Shown here piece after piece: positions 1 to 6,205 of a stretch of 6,902 bases of DNA. The position numbers were made by a program, and so were the translations under genes. How positions within the stretch are numbered: the stretch's first letter is position 1; each line of letters starts with the position of its first letter. Below the pieces are notes generated by a model. That model was not told where the DNA came from. It saw only the letters and a list, made by a program, of their open reading frames with translations, and did no database searches. The stretch lies in contig VGMB01000082.1 of assembly GCA_016866585.1 (NCBI GenBank), positions 1 through 6,902 on the forward strand, read 5' to 3'. Source of the DNA: Chlamydiota bacterium (GTDB lineage: Bacteria > Chlamydiota > Chlamydiia > Chlamydiales > Rhabdochlamydiaceae).

Positions 1-222
1 CATTTCAAGGTATTTATAGCCAGTGGATATTATGATCTAGCCACCCCGTACCTGGCTACCGATTATACTGTCCAACATATGCAGCTACCGCAGCCCCTAC
101 GTAATAATGTGGAAAGTAAATACTATCCTGGCGGACATATGATGTATCTTAATGAGGGGAATTTAAAAGCTTTGAAGGTCGATCTGTCTAATTTTTATCA
201 AAATTTGAGGCAAAAAAAATAA
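1..222 (+). CDS. Serine carboxypeptidase, peptidase S10 family (C-terminal fragment, 5' end outside window)
   Basis: The reading frame is open from the first base to a TAA at 220-222 and gives the last 73 residues of a protein. S10 enzymes release C-terminal amino acids from peptides using a Ser-Asp-His triad. Two of the three triad regions are visible. The block SGYYDLATP (residues 8-16 of the fragment) supplies the catalytic Asp at residue 12. The block YYPGGHMMY (41-49) supplies the catalytic His at residue 46 in the family's GHM context. The Ser region, and any signal peptide that would show whether the enzyme is exported, lie upstream of the window. The gene points the same way as pgsA and ends 100 nt before it. 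S10 peptidases are common in eukaryotes and patchy in bacteria. The family call is firm, but the substrate cannot be read from this piece. Confidence 0.85.
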   Translation, partial: HFKVFIASGYYDLATPYLATDYTVQHMQLPQPLRNNVESKYYPGGHMMYLNEGNLKALKVDLSNFYQNLRQKK

Positions 223-238
223 AATTGATTTTTTTTTT
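212..238 (+). terminator. Possible weak A/T-only terminator after the S10 gene
   Basis: An A tract at 212-219 followed by T can pair with the A plus T tract at 228-236 around a 7-nt loop, and the T run continues to 239. The stem holds no G-C pairs and would be unstable, and it overlaps the stop codon. It may be nothing more than AT-rich spacer. Confidence 0.2.
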
Positions 239-248
239 TACTTTCCTC

Positions 249-278
249 TTTTCATTTTCATAGACATCCAGCTAGTAT
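249..278 (+). promoter_or_regulatory. Candidate promoter for pgsA
   Basis: TTTTCA (249-254) and TAGTAT (273-278) are separated by 18 nt and lie about 45 nt before the pgsA start. The match to the sigma70/sigma66 consensus is only moderate. Such matches are common in AT-rich DNA, so read-through from the S10 gene is an equally good explanation for pgsA expression. Confidence 0.2.
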
Positions 279-322
279 GTGTTGAAATTTCGATGTTGAA
301 AAAATGAACAGGGGGTGTTGCC

Positions 323-910
323 TTGAGTCTTCCTTTATGTTTAACCCTTTCTAGGATTCTTCTAGGCCCCATTTTTATGGCGACGTATTTGTATTATCAA
401 GCTCTTGATATATCATTGCAATGGTTGCCTTATACTCTTTTAGCTGTCGCTTTTGTGTCTGAAATTTCAGACGTTTTTGATGGTTTTTTTGCTAGAAGGC
501 ATAACAAAGTAACGGAGCTTGGTAAGCTATTAGATCCTATGGCAGATAGTATATTTAGGCTGTCGGTCTTATTTTCTTTTACCCAAGGATTTGTCCAAAT
601 ACCGCTTATTCTTGTTTGTGTGTTCTTTTATAGGGATATCATTATTAGTACTTTAAGAACCGTCTGCGCTCTGAGGGGAGTGGCTCTTGCCGCTCGCTGG
701 AGTGGAAAGATCAAGGCTGTTATCCTCGCTATAGTTATATTCTTTATCCTTATACTCATGATCCCTTATTCTTTAGGTTATTTGGATCTAGAGACCTTAC
801 ATTTAATAAGCTTTTACAGCGTAAGTGCCGCTGCTCTTTATGTGGTATATTCTGGAGTTGAATATATCATAGCAAATAAAACGTATATCAAGAAAGCCTT
901 AGGTTTATAA
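323..910 (+). CDS. pgsA: CDP-diacylglycerol--glycerol-3-phosphate 3-phosphatidyltransferase
   Basis: This 195-residue integral membrane enzyme transfers the phosphatidyl group from CDP-diacylglycerol to glycerol-3-phosphate. The product is phosphatidylglycerol phosphate, the committed precursor of phosphatidylglycerol and cardiolipin. The complete CDP-alcohol phosphatidyltransferase signature is present: D50-x2-D53-G54-x2-A57-R58-x8-G67-x3-D71-x3-D75. Hydrophobic stretches at roughly 12-27, 36-49, 79-99, 130-148 and 160-182 fit a multi-span membrane protein. The N-terminus (LPLCLTLSRILLGPIFM) resembles PgsA rather than PssA or Cls. The start is TTG at 323: a TGA at 305-307 closes the frame upstream, no in-frame ATG lies between, and a G-rich ribosome site (AGGGGGTG, 310-317) stands 5 nt before it. 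Length is normal for the family. It converges on glgA, and pgsA next to glgA is a chlamydial arrangement. Confidence 0.93.
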   Translation: MSLPLCLTLSRILLGPIFMATYLYYQALDISLQWLPYTLLAVAFVSEISDVFDGFFARRHNKVTELGKLLDPMADSIFRLSVLFSFTQGFVQIPLILVCVFFYRDIIISTLRTVCALRGVALAARWSGKIKAVILAIVIFFILILMIPYSLGYLDLETLHLISFYSVSAAALYVVYSGVEYIIANKTYIKKALGL

Positions 911-927
911 GCATCATTCATAAAGAT

Positions 928-959
928 AAAAAACCCAGCCTCTAAAAGCTGGGTTTTTT
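928..959. terminator. Bidirectional intrinsic terminator between pgsA and glgA
   Basis: A perfect 12-bp stem pairs AAAAAACCCAGC (928-939) with GCTGGGTTTTTT (948-959) around an 8-nt loop. Read on the plus strand, the 6-bp GC-containing core ends in six T. Read on the minus strand it also ends in six or more T. It lies 17 nt after the pgsA stop and 39 nt after the glgA stop, so it can end both convergent transcripts. Confidence 0.9.
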
Positions 960-998
960 GAGAAAGCTCTATAGAGAAGGTTGTCTTTTTAACGAAAA

Positions 999-2507
999 TT
1001 ATGATCGATTTTCTAACGAAAGGCTATGATATATGGAGACGTACTTAAGAATAGAGCTGCCCCAGCTATAATCAAATTTTAAAGCATTAGCAATGAGTGT
1101 TTTCCAAGAGTTTTTATCGTTTTTATACAGTGAAAATGCTCTTTGAAGAGCATTGTCGATAGCTTCAGCATCCGGGGTTTCGAAAACAAATCCATTTTGT
1201 TTTTCTGGCGGCTGACCGCTGTTGTCGACATCAAATATTGTGTCGGCAAGACCTCCAGTTTTTCTCACAAGGGGGATGGATCCATAGCGTAATGCGATCA
1301 TTTGTGTTAGACCACAAGGTTCAAAAAGGGATGGTACGATAATGATATCGCTTGCGGCAAATATTAGATGTGCCAGTTCTTCATCTCTTTCAAGATGAAG
1401 AGCCAGGGTGCCTTTTGGCTTGTAGCTTCTCTCAATGTCTAAAAATGACTGCTTCGTTGCGGGGGAGTACTCTGAACCTAATAAAATAAACATGCCTTCA
1501 TTTTTTATTGTATAATGAATTGCGTTCTCAATAAGACCTAGTCCCTTTTGAGCCACAAGTCGCGTCACACACCCTACAAGAGGTCCTTTTGTTGATGCAA
1601 TATTGAACCTTTCTTTGAGTAATCTTTTGTTTTCAGCCTTAGCTTTTAAAATTTTATTTAGTTTCTCATCACAACCATCATGCCCAGATTGGTACTTGTG
1701 GCTTAGGTGTGGGTCTGTTTTAGGATTCCAGTACTCAGTATCGATTCCGTTGAGTATGCCGTGAATTTTTTTTTGGTTTTTCTTTAAGCAAGGATCAAGT
1801 CCATGCCCTCCCTCAGGCGTTAGTATTTCTTTTGCGTAAGTAGGAGACACGGTTGTTATTGCATTACAATCCTCTATTCCACCTTTTAGCAAATTGATCA
1901 CATCGGAATATGAAGGATCTTGGTATTTATCAGCGCGAAGGTAATTAAATCCTGAAAGGCCTATCTTGATGAGGTTGTGGGCGTTGCATTTGCCTTGATG
2001 CTCCATGTTGTGAATAGTAAGAACTGTACCTCCACATTTAAATCCAAGGGGTAAGTACATATCCTTCGCAAGAGTTGACCCAACAGCTACTGGCCAATCA
2101 TGTAAATGGATGCAATCCGGATGTCTTCCAGATTTAAAAAGAAACTCAATTGCTGTTCTTGTAAAATATAAAAAACGTTCAGTGTCATCTGCACAGCCGT
2201 ATATAGTTCCTCTGCTGAAAAAATACCTAGGATGATGAGGCTCGACTAAAAGTACTTTTACTCCATTTACTTCACATGACCAAATTGTGTTATTGAATTT
2301 ATCATGACCATCATACGACCAAAGATCACGAAAATGTACCTTTAGGTTTTTCGCTTTATTGTAATCAAATGTGTCGTATTTCGGTAAGATAACCTCGACT
2401 TCATGCCCTAATTTACTAAGCTCATGAGCCAAACTATACACTACATCTGCTAATCCGCCAACTTTTGCAACAGGTGCAAGTTCTGTAGTCAAGTGAACTA
2501 TATGCAT
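999..2507 (-). CDS. glgA: Glycogen synthase (ADP-glucose type, GT5)
   Basis: This 502-residue cytosolic glycosyltransferase adds glucose from ADP-glucose to the non-reducing end of growing alpha-1,4-glucan chains. The N-terminal GT5 domain has the ADP-glucose binding motif KVGGL (15-19), HDW (136-138) and TIHN (164-167). The C-terminal Rossmann domain has ILNGID (251-256), then VTRLVAQKG (314-322), whose Arg317 and Lys321 match the phosphate-binding Arg/Lys pair of E. coli GlgA. SLFEPCGL (393-400) contains the catalytic Glu396, and TGGL (417-420) follows. E. coli GlgA has 477 residues, so the length is normal and nothing appears missing. The ATG start has AAGAGGA just upstream (complement of 2511-2517). 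It is the only protein gene on the minus strand here. The other glycogen genes are not nearby, as is usual for the scattered glg genes of chlamydiae. Confidence 0.95.
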   Translation of the reverse strand: MHIVHLTTELAPVAKVGGLADVVYSLAHELSKLGHEVEVILPKYDTFDYNKAKNLKVHFRDLWSYDGHDKFNNTIWSCEVNGVKVLLVEPHHPRYFFSRGTIYGCADDTERFLYFTRTAIEFLFKSGRHPDCIHLHDWPVAVGSTLAKDMYLPLGFKCGGTVLTIHNMEHQGKCNAHNLIKIGLSGFNYLRADKYQDPSYSDVINLLKGGIEDCNAITTVSPTYAKEILTPEGGHGLDPCLKKNQKKIHGILNGIDTEYWNPKTDPHLSHKYQSGHDGCDEKLNKILKAKAENKRLLKERFNIASTKGPLVGCVTRLVAQKGLGLIENAIHYTIKNEGMFILLGSEYSPATKQSFLDIERSYKPKGTLALHLERDEELAHLIFAASDIIIVPSLFEPCGLTQMIALRYGSIPLVRKTGGLADTIFDVDNSGQPPEKQNGFVFETPDAEAIDNALQRAFSLYKNDKNSWKTLIANALKFDYSWGSSILKYVSIYHSLSLENRS

Positions 2508-2687
2508 ATTTCCTCTTTAGACCTATCCTATTTTTTACCATATCAAATGTCGCTTTTAGCTAAAGAATATATTGAATTTTCCCACCTAAATTTTAGTTTT
2601 CTGAGAGTGTTTTGCAAAAAATTAATAGGAAGAAAAATTTACCTAAAACATTCTTTGTTAATATCTTACAAAAATACAAGTGAGGGG

Positions 2688-2715
2688 TTGAAACCGCAAA
2701 GAAAAAAAATATAAA
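2688..2715 (+). promoter_or_regulatory. Candidate sigma70-type promoter for tRNA-Gln (and prs)
   Basis: TTGAAA (2688-2693) and TATAAA (2710-2715) are 16 nt apart, the best promoter match in the window. Transcription would start near 2722, about 60 nt before the tRNA. A weaker second candidate is TTGCAA (2724-2729), 17 nt, TAGCAT (2747-2752), which would start about 25 nt before the tRNA. The rest of the 2508-2783 gap is AT-rich, must also hold the glgA promoter on the other strand, and shows no convincing gene. A 10-bp palindrome, TTTAGCTAAA (2555-2564), lies 48-57 bp upstream of the glgA start. Confidence 0.5.
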
Positions 2716-2783
2716 AGGAGGCGTTGCAATTTAATCCTTAATTGCTTAGCATATTGCTTTCTGCATTTTTAAACGAATGTTGA

Positions 2784-2855
<72 letters not shown>

Positions 2856-2876
2856 AAAATTACCCACCGGGTTGTA

Positions 2877-3783
2877 ATGCAAGTCGAAAATCCTTACATA
2901 CTTTTCTCTGGAACATCTCATGTTAGCTTAGCGAAAAGAGTTGCGGATAGACTTCGTATACACCTTGGGAAAATACAGATTGAAACATTTCCAGACGGCG
3001 AGATAGGCGTTCAAATTAATGAGAACGTCCGAGGTCGGGATGTGTTTGTCCTGCAAACCATCGCACACCGTCCCAACTCCTATCTACTGGAATTGTTTAT
3101 AATCATTGATGCTTTAAAGCGATCGTCTGCACGATCTATTACTGTTGTTATACCCTATTTTGGGTATGCACGGCAAGATCGTAAAGATAAGGGCAGGGTG
3201 CCGATTACGGCTAAACTTATTGCTAATTTAATCGAAAAATCTGGAACAACCAGAGTTCTGACTATAGATCTTCATGCTGATCAAGTTCAGGGTTTTTTCG
3301 ATATTCCGGTGGACAATCTTTATACAAGAAATATTCTTGCGAAAGAAGTTCATAGGCTGGGAGCCAAAAACTTAATTGTTGTAGCTCCTGATATAGGAAG
3401 TATAAAGTTAGCTAAGTCATTTTCCGCTCTTCTCAAAGTAGACCTAGCAACAGTTGATAGATGCTCTCATCGGCGACGTAAAAGGAAAAGACGTCCTTTT
3501 AGTTGATGACATTTGTTCGACAGGCGGGACGCTCAAGACCGCATCTCATGTGTGTAAAAGAGCTGGTGCAAACAAAGTGTTTGCTGCTGTTTCACATGCG
3601 TTGATGGTGGGTGAGGCGTTTGAGGAAAGTGCGATTGAAAAAATGTTAGTTTGTGACACTATCCCTCTTTTGTCTGATGTTAAAACAGACAAGATTGAGG
3701 TTGTCTCAGTAGCAGATCTTCTAGGCAGTGCGATAGAATCTATTGTTGATGCCAAATCCATATCTTCCCTCTTTCAACTGTAA
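2877..3783 (+). pseudogene. prs: Ribose-phosphate pyrophosphokinase (PRPP synthetase), internally deleted and frameshifted
   Basis: The intact enzyme makes PRPP from ribose-5-phosphate and ATP for nucleotide, His and Trp synthesis. The first frame runs from ATG 2877 and is convincing to residue 195: LFSGTS, FPDGE (39-42 region), PYFGYARQDRK (93-103), the catalytic His in DLHADQ (131-136) and PDIGS (171-175). It then turns into a basic nonsense tail and stops at 3506. The family resumes in the next frame from about 3463 (ALIGDVKGKD), with the PRPP-binding loop DDICSTGGT and the normal C-terminal half, ending at 3783. Between the Asp of VD(K/R) and the Gly of GDV only 13 nt remain, where E. coli has 15 codons. 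About 32 nt are therefore missing; restoring them gives 312 residues, the family's usual size. The lost piece is the catalytic flexible loop (KRRPRxNVxxV), so a frameshift event could not restore activity. Elsewhere the sequence is well preserved, suggesting recent decay. No clear ribosome site precedes the ATG. Confidence 0.85.
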
Positions 3784-3809
3784 AATAAAAAATCAGCCTC
3801 GACGTGATG

Positions 3810-3838
3810 TTGCGGCCTAGAACATAAAATTGTTTATT
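3810..3838 (+). promoter_or_regulatory. Candidate promoter for the rplY-pth-rpsF cluster
   Basis: TTGCGG (3810-3815) and TTTATT (3833-3838) are 17 nt apart, about 40 nt before the rplY start. The match is weak. It is proposed mainly because the 95-nt gap between the broken prs and rplY is the only roomy spacer upstream of this tightly packed cluster. Confidence 0.22.
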
Positions 3839-3878
3839 AATACCGTTTTTCATTTCCTGGCTTAAGGGAGAAAGTACT

Positions 3879-4436
3879 ATGAAATTAAATATGATAAAAA
3901 GAGTGAATGAGAAAAAAGGGGACATCAAAGGCCTTCGTCGCGAAGGTAAGATTCCTTCTATCCTTTATTCTCAATCACGTCCAACCGAGTCTATCACTGT
4001 GAACAACACAGAGTTCGGTTCTTGCCTAAGACAGATACCACAAGGAAGACTTTCTACAACAGTGTTTGCTCTTTCCGATGGTAAGGCTGAGATTAAGGCT
4101 ATTGTAAAAGATATCCAATATCATCCAACAACATACCAAGTACTACACATAGACTTCGTAGAACTTGTTGATGGTAAGAAAATCAATGTAAAAGTTCCTG
4201 TTGAGTGCACAGGCGTAGCTGATTGCTCAGGTATCAAGCTCGGTGGTTTCTTAAGACAAGTTATACGCTACGTAAAAGTAGAGTGTGATCCTAAGGCAAT
4301 ACCATCAAAGTTTGATGTTGATGTTAGAGATCTCGGCATAAAGCAAACTCGCAGAGTAGCTGATATTAAACTACCGCAAGATGTAAGACCTCTTGCAAAG
4401 CTCGATGAAGTTGTTGTTGTAATAGCAAAACGTTAA
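3879..4436 (+). CDS. rplY: 50S ribosomal protein L25/general stress protein Ctc
   Basis: L25 binds 5S rRNA in the central protuberance of the large subunit. This 185-residue protein is the long, two-domain CTC type. An N-terminal L25 beta-barrel (about 1-92) contains LRREGKIPSILYS (19-31) and KDIQYHPTTYQVLHIDF (77-93). A C-terminal TL5-type beta domain (about 94-185) has the GIKLGG turn (118-123) and ends in VVVVIAKR. E. coli L25 is about 94 residues and lacks the second domain, whereas Chlamydia Ctc has about this length and a very similar sequence. The ATG is preceded by AAGGGAG (3864-3870) at 8 nt spacing. It is followed after 5 nt by pth, a linkage found in many bacteria, and it heads the translation gene cluster. 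Confidence 0.93.
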   Translation: MKLNMIKRVNEKKGDIKGLRREGKIPSILYSQSRPTESITVNNTEFGSCLRQIPQGRLSTTVFALSDGKAEIKAIVKDIQYHPTTYQVLHIDFVELVDGKKINVKVPVECTGVADCSGIKLGGFLRQVIRYVKVECDPKAIPSKFDVDVRDLGIKQTRRVADIKLPQDVRPLAKLDEVVVVIAKR

Positions 4437-4441
4437 TCATC

Positions 4442-5059
4442 GTGAAAGAAGTAAGCTCTAGTTATTTGCTTATCGGCCTTGGTAACCCAGGTCGTGCTTA
4501 TGAGAACACAAGGCATAACATAGGTTTCCATGTACTCGAATTAGTAGCAAAAAAAAATAATTGGAGCTTTAAAGATGTTTCCTCCTTGCAAGGCAAGATT
4601 GCTCAAGGTGTGATTGAAGGAAAAAAAGTCATTCTACTGCTTCCTATGACTTATATGAACAGTAGTGGTGAGTCAGCAAGGCTTGTTATGGATTATTTTA
4701 AAATACATCCAAATAACATCCTTGTTGTTGCTGATGACATCAGTATTCCTTTCAATACTCTGAGAGTCAAACCTAGTGGAAGCAGCGGAGGTCATAATGG
4801 ACTTAAAAGTATAGAAGCTCACTTCGGGACTCAAATTTATCCTAGAATGAAGATCGGAGTGGGAGGAAAGACTCACGGTACGCTAGCGGATCATGTGCTC
4901 TCAAGATTTACTGAAGAGGAAACCAATAGTTTACCTCAAATCTTAGAAAGAGCTGCAAATGCTACCGAAGTCTGGATTAAAGATGGAATTGTTAAGGCCA
5001 TGCAAATTGCAAATGGCCGTCAGGAAGAAAAAAAACCTGAACAAAATGTAGGAGAATAA
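4442..5059 (+). CDS. pth: Peptidyl-tRNA hydrolase
   Basis: Pth cleaves the ester bond of peptidyl-tRNAs that drop off ribosomes, recycling tRNA in the cytosol. The 205-residue protein has the family motifs in order: GLGNPG (12-17), NTRHNIG (22-28) with catalytic His25, the PMTYMNSSG block (68-76) with Asn73, VADDISIP (96-103) with Asp98 in the place of E. coli Asp93, and GSSGGHNGLKSI (113-124) with Asn119. The C-terminus carries a short charged extension (QEEKKPEQ) beyond the usual roughly 190 residues. The start is GTG at 4442, 5 nt after the rplY stop. No Shine-Dalgarno is visible, so translation is probably coupled to rplY. TTG at 4466 is the alternative start and would still keep the core fold. 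The gene's last codons contain the ribosome site of rpsF. Confidence 0.95.
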   Translation: MKEVSSSYLLIGLGNPGRAYENTRHNIGFHVLELVAKKNNWSFKDVSSLQGKIAQGVIEGKKVILLLPMTYMNSSGESARLVMDYFKIHPNNILVVADDISIPFNTLRVKPSGSSGGHNGLKSIEAHFGTQIYPRMKIGVGGKTHGTLADHVLSRFTEEETNSLPQILERAANATEVWIKDGIVKAMQIANGRQEEKKPEQNVGE

Positions 5060-5064
5060 CCAAG

Positions 5065-5406
5065 ATGGCAAAACTAGAAACCCAACACCTTTACGAAGGT
5101 ATGTATATTCTCAGTGCCACACTCAGCGATGATGCCCGTCAGAAGGCTCTTGATAAAATCACCGGTGGCATGACTAAAAGAGGTGGAGAAGTGCATAAAA
5201 TTTTCGATCAAGGACGTCGTAAGTTAGCGTACGAGATGGAAAAAAGAAGAGAAGGTCACTATTACTTAATTTATTTTTCCGTTCCTGGCGCATCTATGCC
5301 AGAAATGTGGAGAGATTATCACCTCAATGAAGATCTAATCCGTTTTATGACGCTTAGAACAGAAAAGGTGCCAGAAAAAATAGAATTTCCCACAGTTGTA
5401 GTATAA
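5065..5406 (+). CDS. rpsF: 30S ribosomal protein S6
   Basis: S6 forms a heterodimer with S18 and sits on the platform of the small subunit, bound to 16S rRNA. The 113-residue protein shows the typical S6 order: YEGMYIL near the N-terminus (10-16), GGEVHKIFDQGRRKLAYEM (39-57), the YYLIYFSVPG strand (66-75) and NEDLIRFMTLRTEK (88-101). The length is between B. subtilis (95) and E. coli (about 131). AGGAG at 5050-5054 lies 10 nt before the ATG, inside the end of pth. S18 and L9 follow, as in most bacteria, but no ssb or priB gene is inserted between S6 and S18. Confidence 0.95.
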   Translation: MAKLETQHLYEGMYILSATLSDDARQKALDKITGGMTKRGGEVHKIFDQGRRKLAYEMEKRREGHYYLIYFSVPGASMPEMWRDYHLNEDLIRFMTLRTEKVPEKIEFPTVVV

Positions 5407-5424
5407 GGCCAAGGAGACGTATTT

Positions 5425-5673
5425 ATGTATAACAAAAAAGGTCCAGGCGAGACATTATTTTCCAAAAAACGTAAGCAGTGCCCATTTACAGCAGCTGGCG
5501 TAAAACATATAGATTATAAAGATATTGAAACTCTTTCTAAATTTATCACCGAGCGCGGCAAAATTCTGCCAAGACGTATTACTGGTGTTACTTTCCAAAA
5601 CCAAAGAACACTTTGTACGGCAATTAAAAGAGCAAGACACATGGGCCTATTGCCTTTCGTATCTGAAGAATAA
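5425..5673 (+). CDS. rpsR: 30S ribosomal protein S18
   Basis: S18 is the small, basic partner of S6 on the 30S platform. The 82-residue protein has KKRKQCPF (14-21), the IDYKDIETLSKFITERGKI helix region (29-47) and the highly conserved core LPRRITGVTFQNQRTLCTAIKRAR (48-71), ending MGLLPFV. Only single Cys residues at 19 and 63 are present, so the zinc-binding four-Cys form is not expected. AAGGAG (5411-5416) stands 8 nt before the ATG, and the gap from rpsF is 18 nt. Confidence 0.96.
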   Translation: MYNKKGPGETLFSKKRKQCPFTAAGVKHIDYKDIETLSKFITERGKILPRRITGVTFQNQRTLCTAIKRARHMGLLPFVSEE

Positions 5674-5695
5674 AGACAAAGCGGAGTATTAACCC

Positions 5696-6205
5696 ATGCA
5701 AAATCAATTATTACTTTTACAAGACGTTGAAAACGTCGGCAGAAGCGGTGATATCGTTGTCGTTCGTCCCGGCTTTGCTAGAAACTTTCTTCTCCCACAA
5801 AAAATGGCTGTTGTAGCTGACAAGTTCACTATTAGACTTCAAGCTAGACTTCAAGAAGAAAGAGCGCAACAGGCGATTAAAGACAAGAGCGATGCTCTTG
5901 TTTTAGCAGAGCGTATCGCTCCTATGGAACTTTCTATGGTTGTAAAAGTAGATCCGGATGGACATATGTATGGTTCAGTTGCGGCTACTGACATAGTAAA
6001 ACTTCTTGCTAACGAGCAAGTCATTATCGATAGAAAGAACGTTGTGCTTCCACAACCTCTTAGAGAAATTGGTTTCCACAGAATCCAACTTAGACTCAAA
6101 GAAGGTGTGCCTGCTCAATTCGTTCTAAAACTCGAAAGTGATAGACCTCTTCCAAGAAGAGAGCAGCCTGCAGTACAAGAACAAGTACAAGAGCAAAATG
6201 CTTAA
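5696..6205 (+). CDS. rplI: 50S ribosomal protein L9
   Basis: L9 binds domain V of 23S rRNA at the base of the L1 stalk and extends away from the ribosome; it helps keep reading frame and fidelity. The 169-residue protein has the N-terminal signature with GRSGDIVVVRPGFARNFLLP (16-35), then a connecting helix (about 40-75) rich in Gln, Glu and Ala. A C-terminal rRNA-binding domain (about 80-150) includes YGSVAATDI and the FHRIQLRL region. Compared with about 149 residues in E. coli it carries a Gln/Glu-rich tail (QEQVQEQ) of roughly 15-20 residues. GGAG (5683-5686) lies 9 nt upstream of the ATG. The stop codon overlaps the only canonical start of ispE. Confidence 0.95.
   Translation: MQNQLLLLQDVENVGRSGDIVVVRPGFARNFLLPQKMAVVADKFTIRLQARLQEERAQQAIKDKSDALVLAERIAPMELSMVVKVDPDGHMYGSVAATDIVKLLANEQVIIDRKNVVLPQPLREIGFHRIQLRLKEGVPAQFVLKLESDRPLPRREQPAVQEQVQEQNA

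Noticed and set aside
2555..2564. Palindrome TTTAGCTAAA upstream of glgA as an operator
   Set aside because: Ten bases of AT-rich palindrome occur often by chance; there is no second copy nearby and no regulator to tie it to.
2493..2714. 73-codon plus-strand open frame overlapping the glgA start and the divergent spacer
   Set aside because: It overlaps the glgA N-terminus antisense, has no ribosome site, is low-complexity AT-rich coding with no family look, and runs into the tRNA promoter.
3470..3495. Programmed ribosomal frameshift in the A-rich run joining the two prs frames
   Set aside because: Even a perfect shift would make a protein without the catalytic flexible loop, since about 32 nt are missing; no usual slippery site or downstream structure is seen.
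3546..3761. Minus-strand frame inside prs, and similar ones at 4673-4876, 5455-5640, 5851-6099 and 6525-6740
   Set aside because: All lie antisense within clearly coding genes and have compositions expected of shadow frames.
3454..3783. Independent 109-codon gene starting at TTG 3454
   Set aside because: Its sequence is plainly the C-terminal half of PRPP synthetase (GDV, DDICSTGGT); it is part of the broken prs and has no ribosome site of its own.
3740..3928. 62-codon minus-strand frame over the prs end and rplY start
   Set aside because: It overlaps the well-supported rplY start and prs end antisense, with no recognisable product or ribosome site.
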